Shown piece after piece: positions 8,871 to 18,224 of a DNA stretch of 32,537 nucleotides. How positions within the stretch are numbered: position 1 is the first letter of the stretch; each line of letters begins with the position of its first letter. This DNA comes from Amycolatopsis orientalis DSM 43388 (lineage in GTDB: Bacteria; Actinomycetota; Actinomycetes; Mycobacteriales; Pseudonocardiaceae): NCBI RefSeq assembly GCF_000411975.1, contig NZ_ASXG01000031.1, forward strand, positions 1 through 32,537, in the 5' to 3' direction. The translations under genes were made by a program, and so were the position numbers. The notes below the pieces were generated by a model. It had not been told where the DNA came from, made no database searches, and was given only the letters and a program-made list of their open reading frames with translations.

Positions 8871-9485
8871 GTGAGCACGCGCATTCTGGTCGTCTATTAC
8901 AGCGCTACCGGCAACACCGCCGCCCTCGCCGGCGCGCTCGCCGAGGGGGCGGGCGAAAGCGGTGCGGAGGTACGCGTCCGCACCGTGGCCGAGACCGCGC
9001 CGCCGGAGGCGATCGCGAGCAATCGGCGCTGGCAGGCCTGGGTCGATTCCGGGCCGCACCACGAGCTCGCCACGCTGGCCGATCTCGAGTGGGCGGACGG
9101 GCTCGCGCTCGGCAGCCCGACCCGGTTCGGCGGCCCTGCCGCACAGCTGAAGTCCTTTGTGGACACCACGGGCGGCCTGTGGGCGCAAGGAAAACTGGCC
9201 GACAAGGTGGCCACGTCGTTCACGTCGGCGTCCACCGCGCACGGCGGGCTCGAGGCGACCGTGCTGGCCATCAACAACATGTTCTACCACTGGGGCGCGA
9301 TCGTCCTCCCCCTCGGCTACGCCGACCCGCACCTGCTGGAGTCCGGCAACCCGTACGGCGGCTCGTTCGTCTCGCGCAAATCCGCGGCGCCGGACGACAC
9401 CGCGCTGCACGCGCTGCGGCTCCAGGGACAGCGGCTGGCGACGATCGCGACTCACGTCGCGACGGGGCTGAAAACCCTGGAATAA
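8871..9485 (+). CDS. WrbA-like flavodoxin-family NAD(P)H:quinone oxidoreductase
   Basis: This 204-residue cytosolic flavoprotein probably reduces quinones by two electrons using NAD(P)H, limiting redox cycling. The FMN phosphate-binding loop is YYSATGNT (residues ~8-15). The ring-binding loops are GSPTRFGG (around 82-89) and TSASTAHGG (around 119-127). MFYHWGAIVLPLGYAD, with the His of the WrbA group, follows. Length matches WrbA (about 200 residues). The GTG start has no Shine-Dalgarno sequence and lies 8 nt after TAGGGT, so the mRNA is likely leaderless. An earlier GTG at 8869 runs straight into a stop. It is followed 41 nt later by the EamA transporter gene. Confidence 0.93.
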   Translation: MSTRILVVYYSATGNTAALAGALAEGAGESGAEVRVRTVAETAPPEAIASNRRWQAWVDSGPHHELATLADLEWADGLALGSPTRFGGPAAQLKSFVDTTGGLWAQGKLADKVATSFTSASTAHGGLEATVLAINNMFYHWGAIVLPLGYADPHLLESGNPYGGSFVSRKSAAPDDTALHALRLQGQRLATIATHVATGLKTLE

Positions 9486-9513
9486 CTCGGTTTCCTCCGG
9501 TCGCCCCGCTCCG

Positions 9514-9519
9514 TAAGGT
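9514..9519 (+). promoter_or_regulatory. -10 box TAAGGT for the EamA gene
   Basis: TAAGGT lies 7 nt before the GTG at 9527, in the short gap after the WrbA-like gene. The gap has no ribosome-binding site, so this box decides the start and suggests a separate leaderless transcript. Confidence 0.5.
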
Positions 9520-9526
9520 CGCGCGC

Positions 9527-10471
9527 GTGACCACCGAACTCCCCGTCCTCGAACCACCCCGGGTGCTCCACCGGGGCCGCGGCCTCTCGCTCGTCCTGCT
9601 CGCCGCGGTCTTCTTCAGCACGTCCGGCACGCTCGCGAAACCGGTCATGGGCGCGGGCATGACGCCGGAACAAGTGGCAGTGCTGCGGATCGGGACGGCG
9701 GGAGTGCTGCTGCTGATCGGCACCGCGCTCTTCGCCCCGCGCACGCTGCGGGTCCGGCGCGGCGAATGGCCGATGCTGCTCGCGTACGGCGCGCTCGGCG
9801 TGGCCGGCACCCAGCTGCTGTATTTCATTGCCGCCGAACGGATTCCGGTCGGCATCGCGATCCTGCTGGAATTCCTGTCGCCGGTCCTGATCGCGCTGTG
9901 GGTGCGGGTGGTCCGGCGGAAGCGGCTGCCGCGCATGCTGTGGTTCGGGATCGCCGTCGCGATGATCGGACTGGCGCTGGTCGCCCAGGTCTGGCAGGGG
10001 CTGCGGCTCGACGCGATCGGGCTGCTCGCCGGGCTCGGCGCGGCGCTCTGCTCGGCCGGGTACTTCCTGCTCGGCGAACGCGCGGTCGCCGACCGCGAGC
10101 CGCTCGGGCTGGTCACCTGGGGCATGGTGATCGGCGGGCTGCTCGTGAGCGTCGCCGCGCCGCCGTGGACGCTTCCGCTGGGCATGGCGGGCCAGACCGT
10201 CCCCTTCGGACCGTGGACCCCGCCGCTGTGGCTGCTGCTGCTCGGCCTGGTGGTGCTGTCGACCGCGATCCCGTACGTCGCGGGGATCTCCGCGCTGCGG
10301 CACCTGCCCGCGTCGGTGGCGAGCGTCGTCGGGCTGCTGGAACCCGTCACGGCGGCGGCGTTCGCGTGGGCGCTGCTCGGCGAAGCGCTCGCCTGGCCGC
10401 AAGCAGTCGGTGCCGCGCTGCTGCTCGGCGGCGCGTACCTGGTCCAACGACAGACCGCCGAGGTCGCCTGA
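9527..10471 (+). CDS. EamA/DMT-superfamily transporter (RhaT-like exporter)
   Basis: This 314-residue inner-membrane protein has about ten hydrophobic segments in two EamA repeats (about 25-150 and 170-305), as in drug/metabolite exporters. Typical blocks are LAAVFFSTSGTLAKP in the first helix, QLLYFIAAERIPVGIAILL in helix 4, and LLEPVTAAAFAWALLGE in the last-but-one pair. Such carriers export amino acids or other small metabolites; the substrate here is unknown. The reading frame is open well upstream, but the GTG at 9527 is preferred because the family N-terminus begins there and TAAGGT lies 7 nt before it. Confidence 0.92.
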   Translation: MTTELPVLEPPRVLHRGRGLSLVLLAAVFFSTSGTLAKPVMGAGMTPEQVAVLRIGTAGVLLLIGTALFAPRTLRVRRGEWPMLLAYGALGVAGTQLLYFIAAERIPVGIAILLEFLSPVLIALWVRVVRRKRLPRMLWFGIAVAMIGLALVAQVWQGLRLDAIGLLAGLGAALCSAGYFLLGERAVADREPLGLVTWGMVIGGLLVSVAAPPWTLPLGMAGQTVPFGPWTPPLWLLLLGLVVLSTAIPYVAGISALRHLPASVASVVGLLEPVTAAAFAWALLGEALAWPQAVGAALLLGGAYLVQRQTAEVA

Positions 10472-10574
10472 CTCCGTCTCCGGAGGGAGCCGGGAACCAG
10501 CCTCGAGCGGGATGTGTCCCATCCGCGGACCCGCCACACTGGACGGCGCCGCACAAAAACACCTGGGGGATCTC

Positions 10575-10682
10575 ATGCACCACCGACCGAGCCGGGCCGA
10601 ACAGCGCAGAGCCCGCAACGCGCTCGCCCGCCAGGCCGCGATCGTGCTGATCGCGTTGCTGCTGGCGGGCGCGCGGCGCTGA
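10575..10682 (+). CDS. Possible 35-residue single-span membrane peptide
   Basis: This short frame reads MHHRPSRAEQRRARNALARQ and then a hydrophobic stretch (AAIVLIALLLAGA) before an Arg-Arg end. It would be a basic cytosolic head with one short membrane helix. GGGGA lies 4 nt before the ATG. Of the 34 codons after the start, 31 end in G or C, matching the coding bias of the neighbours. Its stop is one base before the RNase J stop on the other strand. There is no family to compare with, so it remains a prediction; a chance frame in GC-rich DNA is the alternative. Confidence 0.5.
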   Translation: MHHRPSRAEQRRARNALARQAAIVLIALLLAGARR

Positions 10683-10683
10683 C

Positions 10684-13409
<2,726 letters not shown>

Positions 13410-13457
13410 TCAGGCCGCCGAACCCGGGCCCGACCTGGTGTGCCACCGGCAACTTCG

Positions 13458-13497
13458 GAGAATTTCCGCCGCCGCGGGCGTCGCGGCGGAACTTCTC
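13458..13497 (-). terminator. Strong hairpin after the kinase gene
   Basis: The two arms pair over 15 positions with a single mismatch: 13458-13472 (GAGAATTTCCGCCGC) against 13483-13497, with a 10-nt loop. It begins 6 nt after the kinase stop on the minus strand. There is no U-tract, as is common in high-GC actinobacteria. It probably separates the kinase transcript from dapA. Confidence 0.8.
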
Positions 13498-13503
13498 GCG
13501 CGG

Positions 13504-15015
13504 CTACTTGACCTTGGCGGTGATCTGCGCCGGGATCTGGTCGTTGTTCGCCCGCGAGAGCAGGCAGTAGATCTTGCGGTTCGGGCCGCTGCTGCTGTCG
13601 CTGTCCGGCTGCACCTGCCAGGCCTGCTGGGTCGGCACGAGCGCCCGGTACGCCAGTCCGGCGCGCTGCTGCGGCGGCACCACCGCGGAGTGGAACGCCG
13701 CCGCGCAGCGCGCCTCGGCCGCCCGGCTCAGATCCTCCAGACCGGGATACGGGGCGACCGCCGCGTCGCTGTCGCTCCAGCTCTCCAGCGGCAGCGGGTC
13801 GGCGGTGTCGAAGACCTCGAGCGTGTGGTTCTTCTTGCAGTCGACGTTGTTGTCCGAGCTGATCACCACGCCCGGCTGGACCACCGCGTTGTAGCAGAGC
13901 TCGTACGAGGAGAACTTGGCTTTGAGGTAACCGTCCGGACCGTAGGTGACGGTCTCGGCCTGCTGCTCGTCCTTTTTCGGCGACCACACCGGTTTGCCCA
14001 GGAAGAACCCGCCGGCCAGCGCCGCGAGGACCAGCGCCGCGACGGCGCCGGCCCACAGGCCGCGCCGGCTCTTGCCTTCCGGCTTCGCGGCCGTCCGCGT
14101 CGGCTGCCCGCCCACGCGGGTCTCCTGGTGCGGCAGCGCCGCGCTGGCCGGACGCTGGGTCGGGCCGGTGGCGTGGGCGAGCTGCGCCCGCGCCTGCGTC
14201 GCGGTGAGCCGGGCTTCCGGGTTCGCCACCAGCAGGCCGAGGATGACCGCGCCGAGCGGACCCCGCGCCCGGGTCAGGTACGGCACCTCGGTCATGATCG
14301 CGTGCAGGGTGGCGGCCGTGGTGGGCCGTTCGAACGCGACGATGGGTTCGACCGCGAAGTAGAGCGTCGCGCCGAGCGACCACAGGTCCGATTCCGGCAT
14401 CGCCTCGCGGCCCTCGACCCGTTCCGGGGCCATGAACGCGGGCGAGCCGACGATCATCCCGCTCGTGGTGAGCCGCGGGTCGTCGATGGCGTGCGCGATG
14501 CCGAAGTCGGTGAGCTTCACCCGGCCGTCCGGGGCGACCATGATGTTGGCCGGTTTGACGTCCCGGTGCACGATCCCCGCGGCGTGCGCGGCCTGCAGCG
14601 CCGACAGCACCCGCTCCCCGATCACCGCCGCCTGCTGCTCGGGCATCGGGCCGTGCGTGCGCACCAGGTCGGCGAGCGTGGGCGCCTCGACCAGTTCCAT
14701 CACGATCCAGGTGGTGCCCTGGTCGGTGACCACGTCGTAGACCGTGACGACGGCCGGGTCGTTGAGCCGCCCGCCCGCGCGCACCTCGCGGAGAATCCGT
14801 TCGGAGAACACCGCGGCGCCTTCCGCGGTGTTCTCGGTGGACAGCCGGAGCTCTTTGATCGCGACCTGCCGCCCGATCACCTGGTCCTGCGCGCGCCACA
14901 CGATGCCCATGCCGCCGCGGCCCAGTTCGCCGAGCAGCAGGTAGCGGCCGGCCACCACGCGGCCGGCGGGGGCCGTGCGGTTCGGGTCGTGCGGACGGGT
15001 CTGTTCGTCGGTCAC
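13504..15015 (-). CDS. Transmembrane Ser/Thr protein kinase with septum-formation-like extracellular domain
   Basis: This 503-residue receptor kinase has a PknB-type catalytic domain (24-283): Gly loop GELGRGGMGIV (29-39), catalytic K54, HRDVKPAN (150-157), DFG (170-172) and APE (196-198). All key residues are present, so it should be active. A juxtamembrane Pro/Arg linker leads to one membrane helix (319-340). The outer part (341-503) has four Cys (374, 393, 437, 484), a C-x3-H-x2-EV block (393-401), YPGLEDL, a Cys-containing helix, PTQQAW, and a final YCLL. This pattern resembles the Septum_form/DUF4190-associated extracellular domain of actinobacterial division-related proteins; the match is by eye. 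The start GTG 15015 has GAGGAG 9 nt upstream. A terminator hairpin follows. Likely role: sensing envelope or septum state. Confidence 0.93.
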   Translation of the reverse strand: MTDEQTRPHDPNRTAPAGRVVAGRYLLLGELGRGGMGIVWRAQDQVIGRQVAIKELRLSTENTAEGAAVFSERILREVRAGGRLNDPAVVTVYDVVTDQGTTWIVMELVEAPTLADLVRTHGPMPEQQAAVIGERVLSALQAAHAAGIVHRDVKPANIMVAPDGRVKLTDFGIAHAIDDPRLTTSGMIVGSPAFMAPERVEGREAMPESDLWSLGATLYFAVEPIVAFERPTTAATLHAIMTEVPYLTRARGPLGAVILGLLVANPEARLTATQARAQLAHATGPTQRPASAALPHQETRVGGQPTRTAAKPEGKSRRGLWAGAVAALVLAALAGGFFLGKPVWSPKKDEQQAETVTYGPDGYLKAKFSSYELCYNAVVQPGVVISSDNNVDCKKNHTLEVFDTADPLPLESWSDSDAAVAPYPGLEDLSRAAEARCAAAFHSAVVPPQQRAGLAYRALVPTQQAWQVQPDSDSSSGPNRKIYCLLSRANNDQIPAQITAKVK

Positions 15016-15099
15016 GGGGTCGGGCTCCTCGGTCGGCTTCGCGCAGATGCTAGTCCGACCGTCCGGGCGCCCCGCCGGTTCCGTCCGGTGCGGACTGTG

Positions 15100-16341
15100 T
15101 CAGCCGGTGAAGGTGAGCGCGATCAGCACGACGTTGAGCAGGACGACGACCGCGGCGATGACGGCGGCGAGCACGGTGGTGGTCCGGCGGTTGACGTCCG
15201 CGCCCATGAGCCCGCGGTCGGCGGTGAGCCGGATCAGCGGCACGAGCGCGAACGGGATGCCGAACGACAGCACCACCTGCGACACCACCAGCGCCGCGCT
15301 CGGATCGGCGCCCAGCGCCAGCACGACGATCGCGGGCGCGAGCGTGACGAGCCGGCGCACCGCGATCGGAATCCTCTTGCGCAGCAAGCCTTGCATGATC
15401 ATCGCGCCCGCGTAGGCGCCCACCGACGTCGAAGCCAGCCCGGACGCCAGCAGCCCGATCGCGAACAGCAGCGCGACCCCCGGCCCGAGCGCGGCGGCGA
15501 CCGCGTGGTGCGCGCCCTCGATGGTGTCGACGCCTTGCCGGCCTTGAAGATTCGTCGCCGCGACGAGCAGCATGCCGAGATTCACCGCGCCAGCGAGCAG
15601 CATCGCGAACCCGACGTCGTAGCGCGTGGCCCGCAGCAGCCGCCGGCGGCCTTCGGGTTCCGGCGTGCCGTGCCGGTCGCGGACCAGCCCGGAGTGGAGG
15701 TACACTGCGTGCGGCATCACCGTCGCGCCGAGCATCGCGGCCGCGATCAGCACGCTGTCGCCGCCGCTGAAGCGAGGGATCAGGCCGTTCGCGATCCCGG
15801 CGGCCGACGGCGACTCGACGAACAGGCTCGCCAGGAACCCGACCGCGATCACCACGAGCAGGCCGGTCACGACGCGTTCGAACGGGCGCTGGCCGCCGCG
15901 GTCCTGCACCGCGAGCAGCACCAGCGACACGAACCCGGTGATCAGCCCGCCGGCGACCAGCGGGAGCCGGAAAAGCAGGTTCAGCGCGATCGCGCCGCCG
16001 ACGACCTCGGCCAGGTCGGTGGCGATCGCGACGATCTCGGCCTGTGCCCAGTAGCCGAGCCGGGCGCCGCGGGAGAGCCGGTCGCGCAGCGCCTCGGGCA
16101 GCGACTGGCCGGTGACGAGACCGAGCTTCGCCGACAGGTACTGCACCATCACGGCCATCAGGTTCGCCACGACGATCACCCACACCAGCAGATAGCCGTA
16201 GCGCGCGCCGGCGCTGACGTTGGCCGCCACGTTGCCCGGGTCGACGTACGCGATCGCGGCGACGAACGCCGGTCCGAGCAGCGCCCAGCCGGCGCGCAGC
16301 CGGGCCACGCCGCGCGGACGTGCCGCCTCCGCCACCGCCAT
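15100..16341 (-). CDS. mntH: Nramp-family divalent metal (Mn2+) transporter
   Basis: This 413-residue polytopic membrane protein imports manganese (and possibly ferrous iron) with protons. The metal-binding helix-1 motif is DPGN (34-37), and the helix-6 motif is MPH (209-211) in GATVMPHAVYLHSG, the two blocks that coordinate the metal in Nramp proteins. About eleven membrane segments are visible. I start at ATG 16341, because AGGGAG lies 8 nt before it; a GTG at 16350 overlaps that site. Upstream lies a promoter whose spacer holds a palindrome, consistent with control by a metal-responsive DtxR/MntR-type repressor. It lies between the kinase gene and the ACT-domain gene. Confidence 0.95.
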   Translation of the reverse strand: MAVAEAARPRGVARLRAGWALLGPAFVAAIAYVDPGNVAANVSAGARYGYLLVWVIVVANLMAVMVQYLSAKLGLVTGQSLPEALRDRLSRGARLGYWAQAEIVAIATDLAEVVGGAIALNLLFRLPLVAGGLITGFVSLVLLAVQDRGGQRPFERVVTGLLVVIAVGFLASLFVESPSAAGIANGLIPRFSGGDSVLIAAAMLGATVMPHAVYLHSGLVRDRHGTPEPEGRRRLLRATRYDVGFAMLLAGAVNLGMLLVAATNLQGRQGVDTIEGAHHAVAAALGPGVALLFAIGLLASGLASTSVGAYAGAMIMQGLLRKRIPIAVRRLVTLAPAIVVLALGADPSAALVVSQVVLSFGIPFALVPLIRLTADRGLMGADVNRRTTTVLAAVIAAVVVLLNVVLIALTFTG

Positions 16342-16377
16342 GTGCGCCACTCCCTGGTATCGGTCGCCCCAACTCGA

Positions 16378-16407
16378 AGTTTAGGCATGCCGAACTTTGC
16401 TCGGCAA
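16378..16407 (-). promoter_or_regulatory. mntH promoter with palindromic operator in the spacer
   Basis: On the minus strand, TTGCCG (16407-16402) and TAAACT (16383-16378) are 18 nt apart, a good sigma-70-type promoter. The palindrome GGCATGCC (16384-16391), flanked by TT and AA with one mismatched base on each side, lies in the spacer next to the -10 box. A second inverted repeat, GCCGA/TCGGC (16389-16405), overlaps the -35 box. Position and symmetry suit a repressor site. DtxR/MntR-family control is inferred from the gene product, not from a known consensus match. Confidence 0.6.
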
Positions 16408-16436
16408 GGGTGTGCTGTGCCACGCCGCGGGGAGGT

Positions 16437-16835
16437 TCAGCCGGGCAGGACCACTTCGTGGCCGGCTTCGCGGAACGCCGCCACGGCCCGGTCGAGGTCG
16501 TCCGAGCGCACCAGGATGTGGTCGGTGTCGAACGTGGACAGGGAGAACAGCGCCACGCCCGCCGCCGCCAGCTCCGACGCGAGCGCGGAAATGATGCCGG
16601 TGAGGGTGAATCCCAGCGGGCCGCGCACGGTGAACAACCGCCAGCCGGCCTCGACCGTGCCGCCCTCGGGTTCGCGGCCGGCCGGGCAGATCACCGACAG
16701 CTCGTCGGGCGTGCGGGTGACCGACACGAGCGCGGGCTCGCCGGACGCCAGCAGCTCGGCGGGAACGGCGGCGTCGGCGGGCAGCCGCACGACCGAGTAC
16801 GGGCCGGGGCGGAGGTCGATCGTCAGGTGTTTCAT
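16437..16835 (-). CDS. ACT-domain protein
   Basis: This 132-residue protein looks like two tandem ACT-type regulatory folds. The second half contains GPLGFTLTGIISALASELAAAGVALFSLSTFDTDHILV, the usual ACT arrangement of a small-molecule-binding loop, helix and strand, followed by a helix with DDLDRAVAAFREAGHEV. ACT domains bind amino acids or similar ligands; stand-alone forms of this size are common in actinobacteria, with no firm role. The gene begins 10 nt after the thyX stop on the same strand, so the two are likely co-transcribed. GGAAGG lies 14 nt before the ATG, which is rather far. Confidence 0.82.
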   Translation of the reverse strand: MKHLTIDLRPGPYSVVRLPADAAVPAELLASGEPALVSVTRTPDELSVICPAGREPEGGTVEAGWRLFTVRGPLGFTLTGIISALASELAAAGVALFSLSTFDTDHILVRSDDLDRAVAAFREAGHEVVLPG

Positions 16836-16845
16836 CAGGACGTGG

Positions 16846-17604
16846 TCAGCCTTCCAGCACTTTGGGGCTCGAGGCGATTTCGGTGCCGTCGGGCAGGGTC
16901 GAAATCGTGAAGTCGGCGAACACGTTGGCCGCCGCCTTGTGCAGCTGCCGCAGGCATTCGATGGCGAGCGAGCGGATCTCGACGTCCGCGTGTTCGGTGG
17001 CCCGCATCGCGATGAAATGCCGCCACGCGCGGTAGTTCCCGGTGACGACGATGCGGGTTTCGGTCGCGTTCGGCAGCACCGCGCGGGCCGCCTGGCGCGC
17101 TTGCTTGCGGCGCAGGGTGGCGCTCGGCGTGTCCGCGAACTTCTCCTCCAGCCCGGCGAGCAGCTCGTCGTACGCGGCCGCGCTGGCCCGCGTGGCCTGG
17201 ACGAATTTCTCGTGCAGCACCGGGTCTTGCGCGATGACGTCCGGCTCGACGAACTCGGCGGCGGCCTCGGGCAGGTAGCGCCGCGACAGCTGGGAGTAGG
17301 AGAAATGCCGGTGCCGGATCAGCTCGTGGGTGAGCGAACGGGAGATCCCGGACAGGTAGAAGGTGACCGATCCGTGCTCCAGCACGGCCAGGTGGCCGAC
17401 GTCGATGACGTGCTCGAGGTACCCGGCGTTGGTCGCGGTCGCGGGATTCGGCTTCTCCCAGGACTGGTAGCAGGCGCGCCCGGCGAACTCCGCGAGCGCT
17501 TCGCCTCCGTCGGCGTCGGTGGACCAGGGCACGTCCTCGGGCGGGAAGAACTCGGTTTTCGCGATCAGCTCCACCTTGGGCGGCACCGGTCTCGCTCCCC
17601 TCAT
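16846..17604 (-). CDS. thyX: Flavin-dependent thymidylate synthase
   Basis: ThyX methylates dUMP to dTMP using methylenetetrahydrofolate, NADPH and FAD. The diagnostic RHR-x7-S motif is present at 97-107 ([11 protein letters not shown]), with [20 protein letters not shown] upstream and [19 protein letters not shown] downstream. The 252-residue length matches M. tuberculosis ThyX (about 250). The ATG at 17604 has GGAG 5 nt before it; a GTG at 17586 with AGGGGAG 8 nt upstream is an alternative that would shorten the N-terminus by 6 residues. A TAGGCT box lies 12 nt before the ATG. In M. tuberculosis thyX is directly next to dapA; here the ACT, mntH and kinase genes lie between them. It is divergent from the HicB-like gene. 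Confidence 0.97.
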   Translation of the reverse strand: MRGARPVPPKVELIAKTEFFPPEDVPWSTDADGGEALAEFAGRACYQSWEKPNPATATNAGYLEHVIDVGHLAVLEHGSVTFYLSGISRSLTHELIRHRHFSYSQLSRRYLPEAAAEFVEPDVIAQDPVLHEKFVQATRASAAAYDELLAGLEEKFADTPSATLRRKQARQAARAVLPNATETRIVVTGNYRAWRHFIAMRATEHADVEIRSLAIECLRQLHKAAANVFADFTISTLPDGTEIASSPKVLEG

Positions 17605-17635
17605 GTCGGCTCCGCCAGCCTAACCCGGCAGCACG

Positions 17636-17689
17636 GGTGACATCACCGCGCCTTGACGTGACGTCACTCGTGACGCCATAGTGGTGTCA
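17636..17689 (+). promoter_or_regulatory. Cluster of three palindromes and promoter of the HicB-like gene
   Basis: Three inverted repeats with TGA(C)/(G)TCA ends follow each other: GGTGACATCACC (17636-17647), GTGACGTCAC (17658-17667) and TGACgCCAtagTGGtGTCA (17671-17689). The first two centres are 21 bp apart, two helix turns. They cover a promoter, TTGACG (17653-17658) and CATAGT (17677-17682), with an 18-nt spacer. The last palindrome spans the -10 box and the start codon. This is the layout of a repressed or autoregulated promoter. Confidence 0.65.
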
Positions 17690-18210
17690 TGGACTTGACG
17701 CCGTATATCGCGAACCTTCGCGAAGACCTCGCGAACACGGCCTCCGCCGGGGACGAGCAGACCCGGCGGGCGGCCGCGCTGCTGTCCTCTGCTCTGGAGC
17801 CGGCGGTCCGGCTGACGCTGATGAACGCGCTGGCCGACCTGGCGGCCGAGGTGACCGCCGCACTGCCCGGCCAGGTCGTGGACGTCCGGCTCGACGGCCG
17901 GGACGTGCGCGTGGTCGTCACCGGCGGGGAGGACAGCTCCGCTTCCGCTCCTCCCCCGCCGCCTCCGCCCCCGCCGCCGGTCGACGGCGGCGACATCTCG
18001 CGGATCACGCTGCGGCTGGTCGAGCAGATCAAGGGCCAGGCCGAACAAGCCGCGGCCGCGCAGGGGGTTTCGCTGAACACGTTCGTGGCGCAGGCCGTGC
18101 AGGGGGCGCTCGGCCACGCGCAGCAGCACCAGCAACGGCACCAGCGCTGGCAGGACAGCAGCGGCGGGGGCCGCACCGAGACCAAGCTGCACGGCTGGGT
18201 CGAAGGCTAG
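17689..18210 (+). CDS. Ribbon-helix-helix (HicB-antitoxin-like) DNA-binding protein
   Basis: This 173-residue protein has an N-terminal helical and beta part (1-80), a run of ten prolines (88-97) and a C-terminal ribbon-helix-helix: the strand ISRITLRL (102-109), then helices EQIKGQAEQAAAAQ and SLNTFVAQAVQGAL. The RHH resembles the Arc/HicB-antitoxin type, a dimeric DNA-binding fold; the tail is Gln/His-rich. No HicA-like toxin gene is next to it, so a toxin-antitoxin role is doubtful. The DUF4097 gene follows after 14 nt, and these two families are commonly neighbours in actinobacteria. The ATG has no ribosome-binding site and lies 6 nt after CATAGT, so the mRNA is probably leaderless. Autoregulation through the palindromes over its promoter is a reasonable inference. 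Confidence 0.82.
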   Translation: MDLTPYIANLREDLANTASAGDEQTRRAAALLSSALEPAVRLTLMNALADLAAEVTAALPGQVVDVRLDGRDVRVVVTGGEDSSASAPPPPPPPPPPVDGGDISRITLRLVEQIKGQAEQAAAAQGVSLNTFVAQAVQGALGHAQQHQQRHQRWQDSSGGGRTETKLHGWVEG

Positions 18211-18224
18211 AAGGGGGCAGCACC

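Noticed and set aside
10472..10485. CTCCG/CGGAG hairpin after the EamA gene as a terminator
   Set aside because: The stem is only 5 bp and no U-tract follows.
17689..18210. HicAB toxin-antitoxin system
   Set aside because: Only the RHH part is HicB-like. No small double-stranded RNA-binding HicA protein is encoded on either side.
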